Shown: positions 20,001 to 29,275 of the stretch, in pieces
Position numbering within the stretch: position 1 is the first letter of the stretch
Layout: each line of letters begins with the position of its first letter
Source: Fragilariopsis cylindrus CCMP1102
Taxonomy: Eukaryota; Bacillariophyta; Bacillariophyceae; Bacillariales; Bacillariaceae
Assembly: GCA_900095095.1 (NCBI GenBank)
Contig: FMBT01000330.1
Coordinates: 280,297 to 344,296 of the forward strand
Reading direction: 5' to 3'
Length of the DNA stretch: 64,000 nt
Position numbers and translations under genes: made by a program
Notes under the pieces: model-generated
Seen by the model: only the letters and a program-made list of their open reading frames with translations
Told to the model about the DNA's origin: nothing
The model's database searches: none

Positions 20001-20378
20001 ATCGAATATCCTACTTGATATGTTATCTAATCTTCTTCCATTACTGAATTCTGACAGTTTCACATTCTTCAGATTCACTGATAATGATGTATCAAAAGAG
20101 CCTGAGGCTGTTGTTGTGATTTGTCTTCTTTCAGACCTACTCGGGCAAGCTCCTGCCGGTAGTACTCTACGATTCAATAGAGTTCCACTGCTTCCGCCGT
20201 CCATCAAGACAACGAGTGGTCTATCACAATACTGTCCTTGTATTGTGTCACAACATAGCAATGTTATGGGTGCTAAATCCGTTTGATTATTCAAATCAGC
20301 TTCTACTGCTGCGTATACTTCATTGTGGTTCATCCACTCATCTATACATAGATTAGATTCTGTTTGATTCGTATTCAA
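17004..20378 (-). CDS. Pol polyprotein of the Ty3 element
   Basis: About 1,124 residues. The frame opens near 20389; the listed start is a TTG, and the first ATG is residue 16 (20333). The protease region has MDGGSSGTLLN near residue 60, with D-G-G in place of the usual D-S/T-G. RT follows with the YMDD box (DAYMDDLGIW, about 406). RNase H has YTDASDYQLGAA (about 554), TEKELLAI and FTDHKNL. Integrase has an HHCC-type zinc finger (H-x-GH, then C-x4-C region) and a D,D-35-E triad: Asp in CIDLIGPW (about 869), Asp in VHDNGTEF (about 933) and Glu in NAICERMH (about 968). A GPF motif (SSGPFRI) lies near the end. Start usage suggests expression by readthrough plus frameshift from Gag. The ORF is intact. 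Confidence 0.94.
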   Translation of the reverse strand: MNTNQTESNLCIDEWMNHNEVYAAVEADLNNQTDLAPITLLCCDTIQGQYCDRPLVVLMDGGSSGTLLNRRVLPAGACPSRSERRQITTTASGSFDTSLSVNLKNVKLSEFSNGRRLDNISSRIFDSPTCQYDIILGRDFLRLAGIAMSWETNTITWIDRTVPMKAPHHYDNRMYRDIEQMNENKLEELYETKTILERKYKKVTPKECADEQHHMSCEERIKFEAMLEKHKQLFDGKLGYYPHEKLHLQIKQGSKPVHKKPYPVPYTRQVVFKRELDNLVKDGVLRSCGMTNWASPTFIIPKSNNTVRWVSDFRELNKHLERPQYPVPKIQDIMLKQRGYSHFTKIDLSMMFYCFEMDEESKELCTITTPFGKYQYNRVPMGIKVSPDFAQSMIKRILDGLDIDAYMDDLGIWTKGSFDDHFKIVDTVLERLVSNGMKCNPLKCKWGVREAHFLGHYMTPEGITPMRNKIDAVLKLGRPTDKTQVRSFIGAVTFYKSMWPRRSHILAPLHELTGDVPFVWGPRQVKAFDTMKAMIAADAMTTYPDLNQEFNIYTDASDYQLGAAIIQNGKPIAYWSKKLTESQKNYNTTEKELLAIVMCIKEYHDILYGGRLNVFTDHKNLTFHTLSPPRVMRWKLFLEDYDINLQYVPGKVNVLADAFSRLPRMDAPSPGKNELKGKLIDWNKIVVPTDEQDVFFSYDKDDNDPQLLPTICRNEDIEMIELFMNLPPLQEMNCPTTVNNIQQHQAGDAALVQISLAQPHIYPIKVINGRPLICYRANPMVLQNEWKIYIPQSMIQNVIRWYHMILGHCGFTKVYDTIRARFHAERLSVLCREYVCPENCHMYKQQGRGYGKLPPRHANIAPWNEVCIDLIGPWEIVVNGNICVFKALTCIDPVTNLIELIRIQNKTMSHVAEQFENSWLSRYPRPNRCVHDNGTEFVGYEFVSTLARYGITDVCTAVRNPQANAICERMHQTIGDILRVVLHTNPPQNENDANQVMDNALATCMHAMRCSVSAPIGTTPGAMVYGRDMIMDVPLIANLEAIRAGRQQMIDENLIKQNRRRIEHHFRVGDKVMQIVWNKSKLSERSSGPFRIVATHTNGTITIQRTPTVTDTQSTRWFAPYKGI

Positions 20379-20548
20379 CGGATCGACTCTGTCTCAAACA
20401 ATGAGGAGCCTGTACTTGTAGTATTGGACGACAGTAAATTCATCACTGTGCCTGCCTTCACATCAACATTATGCACACCTTGTGCCTGCTTTCTGCAGCT
20501 GCTGTTTACATCACTTGATGCTGTGGGCGCTGCTGTTGTAGCCTTATT

Positions 20549-21766
20549 TCAACGTCTTGGATAAAAATGCCCATCGGAGCACATATAGAATTCAGGGGAT
20601 GGAGCTACTGATGGTGGCTGACTTCCACCTTGTTGAGCATAATAATGTGATTCTGACGGACCAACTGATACATGCGACACCGGTGGAGGTGGTAAACTCG
20701 CTGCACTTACTGGACTTCCATAGTATGGAGGAGGTGGTGCTGGATAACCATTCGTATGATACGATTCGTAGCCACCGCGACCACGACCTCTACCATCGCC
20801 TCGACCACCTCTGCCTCTTCCGGCACCTGCAGCTCTTCCGGCTGGGCTGTTGAAGTTGGCTGGACATAATCTCCAAAGATGCTCTCCTTCGTGCTGTCTG
20901 CACCTTTCATTGTCTCCTCGACCTTGTCCTCGACCGCGTCCTCCGTTGCCACGTCCTCCACGACCACCTCTTCCTTGATAGCCGCGACCACGACCTCCTC
21001 GGCCTTGGTAGTTACTCTTGTTGTCTCCTTTGTTTTCTTTCTTCTTGTGATTTTTCTTCCATTCCTTATCAGCATATTCTTTTTCATTACACATGTACTG
21101 CATCAATTTTTCTACAGTTGCCGATTGTAGTGTTACCTGTGTTCTATTCCAATTGATTTGCCATGCCTCTGGAAAGGAACGAAACAAGATCAACTTCTGT
21201 TCATCATCTGTAAGATTTGGTCTTGACCCTTCTAGCATTCTTGAAAACCTCATCAATTCCTCCATTCGGTCTTGATGGGTTGCTACCGATGCCTTCATAG
21301 GCTTTTTGCATTCCTCCGACTTGAGATATTCAATTAAATCTCCTTTCGAGTCCATACTGGTACAGTACAACTTGATGAAATGGGTGATTAGGATTTGAAA
21401 TCCGGACCCTTCATTCACCACATCCACTAGTACTCCTTGATCATTCGGTCGTTGCATGATTAGATCATTAAATCTCTCGGGGTTCTTCGCTTTTAATCTC
21501 TTAAACTTTTCCGACGGACCATGTCCTAAGATCTTCTTGAAGAATTCAATGTGTTGAGCTGTTGTAGTAATATTCAAAGAACTAACTGCAATCGCAAAGT
21601 CTTCAATCACATACAATAACACTTCAATACCTCCATTATCAAATGAGGCACATTTTTCGAATCCATCTCCTCGTCCTTGAGGATTTACCGCTTTAAGCTT
21701 GTAACGAATCAAGTCTTCCTTCTTGAAACCTTCTGCATACTTGATTACTGATTGATTAGCGCTCAT
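20549..21766 (-). CDS. Gag of the Ty3 element
   Basis: 405 residues from ATG 21766. The N-terminal two thirds are a helical retrotransposon-Gag fold (for example the region containing HIEFFKKILGHGPSEKFKRL, and later RTQVTLQSATVEKLMQYM). The C-terminal third is basic and dominated by RGG/GRG repeats, with one zinc-knuckle-like cluster C-x2-H-x3-H-x4-C (CRQHEGEHLWRLC). The last 60 residues are Pro/Ser/Tyr-rich. The TGA stop (20549-20551) is followed by 57 further open codons in the same frame before a second TGA that overlaps the start of the Pol frame. The ORF is intact. Confidence 0.87.
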   Translation of the reverse strand: MSANQSVIKYAEGFKKEDLIRYKLKAVNPQGRGDGFEKCASFDNGGIEVLLYVIEDFAIAVSSLNITTTAQHIEFFKKILGHGPSEKFKRLKAKNPERFNDLIMQRPNDQGVLVDVVNEGSGFQILITHFIKLYCTSMDSKGDLIEYLKSEECKKPMKASVATHQDRMEELMRFSRMLEGSRPNLTDDEQKLILFRSFPEAWQINWNRTQVTLQSATVEKLMQYMCNEKEYADKEWKKNHKKKENKGDNKSNYQGRGGRGRGYQGRGGRGGRGNGGRGRGQGRGDNERCRQHEGEHLWRLCPANFNSPAGRAAGAGRGRGGRGDGRGRGRGGYESYHTNGYPAPPPPYYGSPVSAASLPPPPVSHVSVGPSESHYYAQQGGSQPPSVAPSPEFYMCSDGHFYPRR

Positions 21767-21809
21767 CGTTGTTATTAACCTTCTAGCCTGTAAAAGGTAG
21801 TAATTACTG

Positions 21810-22037
21810 TGTCCTAAACTAGATAGTATTTAGTTAATTGGCTTATATTATATTGTGAGCATTCATGTTACTACATGTTATTCTATAGAGTACACCGGTA
21901 TGTTAAGACTCGCTCTTCTAGCTCGCCGATCCCTGCGTACTCTCAACGGATGGTAATCTAACGGCTATCAGCGAGGTGAGGTGCTCGCTAGCGCCAACTC
22001 AAGTGACGTCATCAGTCACAGATGACCGTTTGCTACA
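21810..22037 (-). repeat. 5' LTR of the Ty3 element
   Basis: 228 bases matching 16715-16942 position for position as far as read. In element sense it begins TGTAGC and ends TAGGACA, and Gag follows after 43 bases. Confidence 0.93.
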
Positions 22038-22042
22038 AAAGG
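22038..22042. repeat. Target-site duplication AAAGG, right copy
   Basis: Five bases following the right LTR, identical to 16710-16714. Confidence 0.88.
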
Positions 22043-22263
22043 CTTTAGCCGAATTCAACACTTATGCAAAATTCAAATTGCGGCATTTCCGCGACAAATT
22101 AGGGCGAACTCAACAAAAGCCATCCAAAGCGACACAAAAGATTGCATACTACGTACAACATACAAGTAAAAGGCAGAATGTTGACGTGTATGTGATTGAT
22201 TAGCTCACAATCCATAGCGAAACCCAAGAAAAATCTCCAGCAATTATCATCATCATAATCATC

Positions 22264-23197
22264 ATGAAGATATCTTTCAATTGTAGCTACTACTCTTCCT
22301 GTTATGTTGTTATTGTCGTCTTCCTTGTTGGGAGTATGATTAGAGATCTCAATATCAACATGGGAGGCAGCAGCAACGGTGCCAATTTTATCCATATTAA
22401 CGGTCAAACTCCAAGAGACCCCGCTAGAGAACGCATTAGCCGGTTCGTTAAAGACGGACAGATGTTCTTTGTTAGAGAAGATCAAATAGCACTTGGTAGA
22501 AATTTGACTAATCCAATATTTCCATCTATGACAAATCAAGTCAATAATATTGAATGGTTTTGTAAACCAGCATTTTCGCCTGATAACAATAATGATGGGA
22601 ATTATGATAATGTTGTTAGTAGTTTCATCACTTTCAAATTTAAAGGAAACAAATTTGGTATATTGGTGGTTTTTCCGCAACTTGGAGTGGTACAAACTTT
22701 GGCTCGTATGAAGAATATGGTACGGACTATAAAATCAAGACCAATAAATATAATGATGTTGGTGATAGTAGTCGTTCTTCAACGATCCAATGGACACTCG
22801 ATGGTTTTGGTTCTACAACGGGACTCGTAACATCTGGAGAAGGTCGATGGACGTTTGATACAGATGAAACAATCTTCGATTTATTTAAGGAAGCACTAGG
22901 CGGAAGAGAATTAACTGGCGAAACTTGTAAGACTATATACGATGAAATTTATGTGAAAAAAGCAAAACTGATTACTACTCCAGCTCCCACCCGAGATCCT
23001 ACTAAAGCTCCAACATCAAAATCTCCGAAAAAGAAAAAGTCTAATAAAAGGAAGAAAAGTGAACGTAAGTTACAAACTTTGTTGGAAGATGATAAGTATA
23101 ATGTAAATGAAACGAATATGCGTCATTGAAAGAACAAGTTGATAAATTGGAAAAAACTGTGTCTGTGCTCTTGGGACGTTTAGATGGATTATTATAA
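22264..23197 (+). pseudogene. Secreted/membrane hypothetical protein, two frame breaks
   Basis: ATG 22264 starts a hydrophobic N-terminal segment that looks like a signal peptide or anchor. The frame stays coding to about 22675. There a run of five T shifts it to a continuation that includes WSGTNFGSYEEYGTDY, a Pro/Thr stalk (TTPAPTRDPTKAPTSKSP) and a Lys-rich basic patch. A second shift near 23120 leads to a C-terminal leucine-zipper-like helix (LKEQVDKLEKTVSVLLGRL) ending with TAA at 23197. With both shifts ignored the product would be about 310 residues. The clean structure on both sides of each break favours sequence error over decay. Family not recognised. Confidence 0.5.
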
Positions 23198-24455
23198 AAG
23201 ATGCGAGAAAATGGGTTTTATATTGATTTGTAAAACAAAATTATGCTTTATTCGATTTAATCATGAAGGAGTCCTGGGAAAAGACTAAAAGTAGATAATA
23301 GACAACGATAATAATTTCAGCAACAATGATGATGTCAGTCTGTTTCGATCATGTGTGTAGTGAAGTCATCGTCGACAGGAAAGTGAGAGAAGAAAAAGAA
23401 GAAGAAAACAAATTAAAGTAGCAATTAGAGAGTGTCTCCTCCTCTTAGATAATATGTAAGAATCATTATTAATGTAACCTACTTCATCTACAAAGTTTAT
23501 ATAGAAATAAGAGGACGTAGTCCCATATATATCATATCGGATTTGCAATACCACAAGTACAACAACGAAGAAAACGCCAAGACAAAGAACAAAGTGTAAA
23601 CTAACCTCTTATCTACTCTAGCACTAGCACTAGCACTAGCACTAGCACTAGCCATATACAGCGAAATATTTAGTAAGATCTATAATAGAAGCAGAAGTAG
23701 TAGGACTACAATACTCTCCATTCAGGTGTAGGTGGCTTGTTTCACGTCCTGGGTCGACGAGCTGGTGATTTTCGCCTCCAATCACTAGGTATGTTGTAGA
23801 TCCGATCGTCCGACAAGGGGTTTTGGTCATTTAAAAAACAAAAACTCACGATCGATCTTAGTAATCAAACTTTGGAGAGTGCTGTGGGTAGATAGACCCA
23901 TTATAGTGTGTAGCAATCGCGTATTTTGGGGTTTTGTAACATTGGATAATGGTATCACACGAGTCAGTCGCCATCATTATTGTTGCTATTGTTATACGGA
24001 TGTTATTGTTATTGTTATTGGTTGCTGTTGCTGTTGATTGCTTCTATTTCATAACGGTAAATATCGGGTACATGGTGCTTGATATTGAACGACCTATTGC
24101 TTACGATTTTATTGGTTGCGGTCGACGACTTCTGTTCTACTACTTTGCTCTCGTATTGTGTTGTCGGTTTGAGTTTGCTCGAAGAACAAATAAAAGTAAA
24201 CTTTAAAATATGGAGGGCGCGAATTGGTTTTCATGGGAAAAGATATTCAACTCGTGATTTAACTTTTCAGTCACGCGAGATCTTTCCTCTTTCAAAATCA
24301 TATTATGAATTATTATAGGAATAGTAAGTTACTGTATCGTCGGACATAGCAAATGCTGCCCGGTGCTACATAGTACACTTAGCTTACTCTAAACTCTGAA
24401 CTCTGAAAGTAATAGCTACTCGCAGTTCAAAGCTATATAACGTACGGCAAAGATA
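23198..24455. other. Intergenic, no supported gene
   Basis: A short minus-strand open frame (23648-23830) and a hydrophobic plus-strand one (23949-24206) lack support. A hexamer repeat lies at 23617-23652, and a TATA-like TATATAA near 24434 precedes the next gene. Confidence 0.45.
23617..23652. repeat. Hexanucleotide tandem repeat (TAGCAC)n
   Basis: About six uninterrupted copies of the six-base unit, a short microsatellite. Confidence 0.85.
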
Positions 24456-25842
24456 ATGCAACAGCGACAACATAAATCGTCATCGTCGTCATCGTCGTCC
24501 TTTCCTTTCCGCGTTTTGGCTGGTGCCGGCTAGTTTTGATGTTTTCGTTTTTATCCGGCCAATGCTCGTATTAGCAGTACTTGTATTATTATTTACTACC
24601 CATATTTGGGACGACCCCAGTTGGTATAATGGTAATACACCTCAAATCAAATGGCCAGATAATGGAGGAAAAATTCAATCAGAATCAATGGATTTAGTAC
24701 GTGAAATTAATAAAAGATATAAAACAGCTGCGGGAAAGAACGTCGTTGATTTGTATCCTGGTGAAACTATAAATGATGTAATAAATAAAATAAATGAATT
24801 TGATAAAATATTTCCACGTTGTCGACCAAGTTCACGTGCAGCATTTTTATTCCGTTATGATGGTGAACCAATATGGAAAAATGAATTTGAAACAGTATTA
24901 AAGAAAACAGATGCATTATTAGCGGACAATAATAATGGTCCATTCTTTTGTGGTTCACGATTTACCGCTGCCGATATTGCATGGGTACCATTCCTTGAAC
25001 GGTATGCTGGTCAATTGCCATGCTTACATGATGGTTTAAATCCAAAATGTCAGGATAAGTATCCATATTTATATAATTGGTATAAAGCAATGGAAACAAC
25101 TGTACCAGTATATGGATGTCGTATACGTGGTGATCATTCATCATGGAGGAAAGTATTAACAATGGCAGGATTTGGTAATGCTGGGAATGTACCACCATTA
25201 GTAAATGATCGAATGGATGAAATCACTAAATTAGAATGTAAACCTATATCAAAAGAGAATATAAGCAACAACAATATTATGGGATCAATACGTATCGTCG
25301 TTAAGTTTAAGTCCAGGTCTTAACCGCAAATATGTATCATCATCACCAAGTAAAGAAGCTGCATCTGTTTTAATTCGTAATCGTGAAAACATTATTAAAG
25401 ATATTATATCCAAAAAACGAAAAAGTCTACCAACAGAATCAAATGAATTAGATGAAATAATGCGTTCTCTTGCTTATATTTTATGTAATATCGACGACGA
25501 TGACGACGACATAAGAATATCAATGATAACGTACAAGCATTAGCATCATTCTTAGATGAGCGTATGTGTGTACCGAGGTAAGTTGATTCATTCATTCTAA
25601 ATTTAAAAAAAGTTACTATTGTAGTACTATCGTCCTCTCTCTTCTCTCTCTATTGAATTTTGGGGGTTTCATCCAGATAAATGTTCGTGGACTCGACTCT
25701 AACATTCATTTCCCCCCCCCCCCTTTAATTTTATACCTAATTTTAATCCTGATGTAACACAAATTAAATAATGAATGATCGACCAATCAACAGAGATATG
25801 GGATCATTAAGTGCTAGATGCTTTAAACAATTATCCAACTAG
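24456..25842 (+). CDS. Glutathione S-transferase family protein, two exons, frame broken
   Basis: The C-terminal GST fold is clear: an [21 protein letters not shown] segment with the N-capping S/T-x2-D box and a second-exon ending ([11 protein letters not shown]) typical of a plant/cyanobacterial GST-like family. Exon 1 ends at 25577; a GT-AG intron (25578-25793) joins to 25794-25842 in phase. Upstream, only the end of the thioredoxin-like domain is visible ([16 protein letters not shown]). Before it is a hydrophobic stretch ([11 protein letters not shown]) rather than a normal beta-alpha-beta start. ATG 24456 heads a Ser-rich leader that goes out of frame near 24530, and another shift occurs near 25308. 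The gene is probably live with consensus indels, or a decaying copy. A membrane-anchored GST is possible. Confidence 0.6.
25712..25724. repeat. Poly-C tract in the GST intron
   Basis: Thirteen consecutive C residues, followed by T. Confidence 0.9.
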
Positions 25843-26149
25843 CTAACTATAAAGCTATCTGTTGTTAAAAGCCTTTAAAAAACACAAGCTACTATGAATA
25901 TTGTAGTCTATATTTATACTATCTTAATTATTTTGCATTTAGTCTAATAATTATTTTTGATAACAAGTAAATAGAATCGAATTTTATTGATATGATCCCA
26001 TCGCCTTTTGGGGGGAGATTTTTCTTCTAGGACTATAGCGTTTATATCAACTTTAGTACGCTTTCTAACTGTTGTCTTGCTATTGATGTACTAGGAATAC
26101 AAAACTCAAGCAATTTTTGAACTAGACAAAAATCATATCTCAAAAAGGA
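25843..26149. other. Intergenic, no gene seen
   Basis: AT-rich spacer between the GST gene and the tandem module array. Nothing recognisable. Confidence 0.5.
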
Positions 26150-29100
26150 AAAAATTCGCGCTACAAGGGTGCGCCACTAGGAATTGAACTTGGAATAGCA
26201 CTAGGAGAAGAGCTGGGTACACTACCTGGTGCGCCACTTGGAATTGAACTTGGAACAGCACTAGCCAAATCACTAGGCACCTCACTAGGAATGAAACTTG
26301 GTTCGCCACTCGGATCAAAACTAGGAGCAGAGCTGGGTACACCACTTGGTGAAAGACTTGGAATGGAACTTGGAACATCACTTGGTGAAAGACTTGGAAG
26401 AGAACTTGGTGCAATAGGAATCACACTGGGGATGGAACTTGGCGCACTTGATATACTTGAACTTGGTGTGCTACTTGGATCAAAACTAGGAGCAGAGCTG
26501 GGTACACCACTTGGTGAAAGACTTGGAATGGAACTTGGAACATCACTTGGTGAAAGACTTGGAAGAGAACTTGGTGCAGTAGGAATCACACTAGGGATGA
26601 AACTTGGCGCACTTGATATACTTGGACCTGAACTTGGTAAAGAACTTGGTTGCTCACTGGGAGGCAAAATTACAGTAGCATCTACCCCTTTTTAAATAAC
26701 TCTTTAGCAAGATCTCCTGTTCTGACTGCATCTTCAATTTGACCTGCTTTTGCTGCAGTGTCAACGTTTGAACAAGCTGAAGCAGTGATAGTAGATGTTA
26801 CATCAAAACACACAAATACTGGACTATCATTTGGACTCGTTTGGCCATCACAAGTTATCACTGTTGCAGTACTTTCGACAGCAACATCTGGACAAGTAGA
26901 TAGAAACGTTGGGTGTTACTGTGTTTGCTAGTAGATCAGCAATACTTCTGATCACCTTAACAGCACCTAAAGGAGGACAAAACAGGTAAATAATTTGTTA
27001 ATAATAGTTGATAACTGTAACAAAGACAATGTTCTGAAGCAAAAAGAATCAGTTTTGGCTTACCTTCTTCGATTTCTTCTTTAGTAACAGTTGGTGCTAC
27101 TGCAACAAAAATGCAAAACTAGTGGAAGGTGTCTCAGTCGGAACATTTGAGGGCATTTTACTTGGTTCAAGACTTGGAGCAGAACTTGGGTCAAGACTTG
27201 GAGCAGAACTTGGGCAGTACTCGTTGCTACTTGGATCTGACTAGGAGCAGAACTAGGTAATCACTTGGTGCGCCACTTGGACTGGAACTTGGAACAGCAC
27301 TCAGTGAAAGACTTGGATTGAAACTTGGTGCAAAGCTGTTGCTTGGATGCGCAGTTGCGGTGGGTCCAGAACTTGGGACAGCACTGGTACTGGGTGCATG
27401 CTTAAGCTGGGTACATTACTAGGCGACCACTTGGTTTAAACTTGGACAGTACTTGGTTTGCTACTAGGATCCTGACTAGAACTAGGTACATCACTTGGTG
27501 CGCACTCGGATCAAAACTAGGAGCAGAGCTGGGTACACCACTTGGTGAAGACTTGGAATGGAACTTGGAACATCACTTGGTGAAAGACTGGAAGGAACTT
27601 GGTGCAATAGGAATCTCACTTGGATGAACTTGGCGCACTTGATACTTGGACCTGAACTCTCACTGGGGATGGAACTTGGCCCACTTGATATACTTGGACC
27701 TGAACTTGGTAAAGAACTTGGCTGCTCACTGGGAGGCAAAATTACAGTAGCATCTACCCCTTCTTTAAATAACTTTTAGCAAGATCTCCTGTTCTGACTG
27801 CATCTTCAATTTGACCTGCTTTTGCTGCAGTGTCAACGTTTGAACAAGCTGAAGCAGTGATAGTAGATGTTACATCAAAACACACAAATACTGGACTACA
27901 TTTGGACTCGTTTGGCCATCACAAGTTATCACTGTTGCAGTACTTTCGACAGCAACATCTGGACAAGTAGATAGAAAACGTTGGGTGTTACTGTGTTTGC
28001 TGTAGACAGCAATACTTCTTATCACCTTAACAGCACCTAAAGGAGGACAAAACAGGTAAATAATTTGTTAATAATAGTTGATAACTGTAACAAAGACAAT
28101 GTTCTGAAGCAAAAAGAATCAGTTTTGGCTTACCTTCTTCGATTTCTTCTTTAGTAACAGTTGGTGCTACTGCAACAAAAATGCAAAACTAGTGAAAGGT
28201 GTCTCAGTCGGAACATTTGAGGGCATTTTACTTGGTTCAAGACTTGGAGCAGAACTTGGGTCAAGACTTGGAGCAGAACTTGGGCAGTACTCGGTTGCTA
28301 CTTGGATCCTGACTAGGAGCAGAACTAGGTACATCACTTGGTGCGCCACTTGGACTGGAACTTGGAACAGCACTCAGTGAAAGACTTGGATTGAAACTTG
28401 GTGCAAAGCTGTTGCTTGGATGCGCAGTTGCGGTGGGTCCAGAACTTGGGACAGCACTGGTGCTGGGTGCATGCTTAAGCTGGGTACATTACTAGGCGCA
28501 CCACTTGGTTTAAACTTGGACAGTACTTGGTTTGCTACTAGGATCCTGACTAGAACTAGGTACATCACTTGGTGTGCGACTCGGATCAAAACTAGGAGCA
28601 GAGCTGGGTACACCACTTGGTGCGACTTGGAATGGAACTTGGAACATCACTTGGTGAAAGACTGGAAGGAACTTGGTGCAATAGGAATCTCACTTGGGAT
28701 GGAACTTGGCGCACTTGATACACTTGGACCTGAACTCTCACTGGGGATGAACTTGGCCACTTGATATACTTGGACCTGAACTTGGTAAAGAACTTGGCTG
28801 CTCACTGGGAGGCAAAATTACAGTAGCATCTACCCCTTCGTTAAATAACTCTTTAGCAAGATCTCTGTTCTGACTGCATCTTCAATTTGACCTGCTTTTG
28901 CTGCAGTGTCAACGTTTGAACAAGCTGAAGCAGTGATAGTAGATGTTACATCAAAACACACAAATACTGGACTACATTTGGACTCGTTTGGCCATCACAA
29001 GTTATCACTGTTGCAGTACTTTCGACAGCAACATCTGGACAAGTAGATAGAAAACGTTGGGTGTTACTGTGTTTGCTGGTAGACCAGCAATACTTCTATC

Positions 29101-29275
29101 ACCTTAACAGCACCTAAAGGAGGACAAAACAGGTAAATAATTTGTTAATAATAGTTGATAACTGTAACAAAGACAATGTTCTGAAGCAAAAAGAATCAGT
29201 TTTGGCTTACCTTCTTCGATTTCTTCTTTAGTAACAGTTGGTGCTACTGCAACAAAAATGCAAAACTAGTGAAGG
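26150..29275 (-). repeat. Tandem array of three ~1.07-kb coding-like modules
   Basis: Three copies end (plus-strand view) at about 27129, 28199 and 29275. In minus-strand sense each copy has four parts: a short segment reading APTVTKEEIEEG, a GT-AG intron-like gap of about 110 bases (GTAAGC to TTTAG), a Cys-containing globular segment (with CPDVAVEST and VFVCFDVTST) ending in LPPSEQPSSLPS, and a Pro/Ser stalk of PSSxPS repeats. Copies differ mainly by single-base indels, so no copy is fully open. The longest open part is 26161-26667. The array continues the 3' end of the gene at 29228-30481. It could be one very long gene, three decayed copies of a 3' segment, or an unpolished repeat. Confidence 0.7.

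Larger units (their letters stand above)
16715..22037 (-). mobile_element. Ty3/gypsy LTR retrotransposon, complete and young
   Basis: 5,323 bases on the minus strand, bounded by 228-base LTRs that look identical and begin TG and end CA. A 5-base target duplication AAAGG flanks it (16710-16714 and 22038-22042). Order in element sense is LTR, Gag, Pol (protease, RT, RNase H, integrase), polypurine tract, LTR. RNase H before integrase identifies the Ty3/gypsy group. Pol ends in a GPF-type module without a clear chromodomain. Identical LTRs imply very recent insertion. A standard primer-binding site beginning TGG is not seen after the 5' LTR, so the primer is unknown. Confidence 0.95.

Noticed and set aside
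23949-24206. 85-residue hydrophobic plus-strand open frame
   Set aside because: Leu/Val run derives from GTTATT repeats and there is no supporting context.
26291-26695. Plus-strand Leu/Gly/Glu repeat open frame
   Set aside because: Antisense shadow of the PSSxPS stalk, which has the signal peptide and Cys domains on the minus strand.
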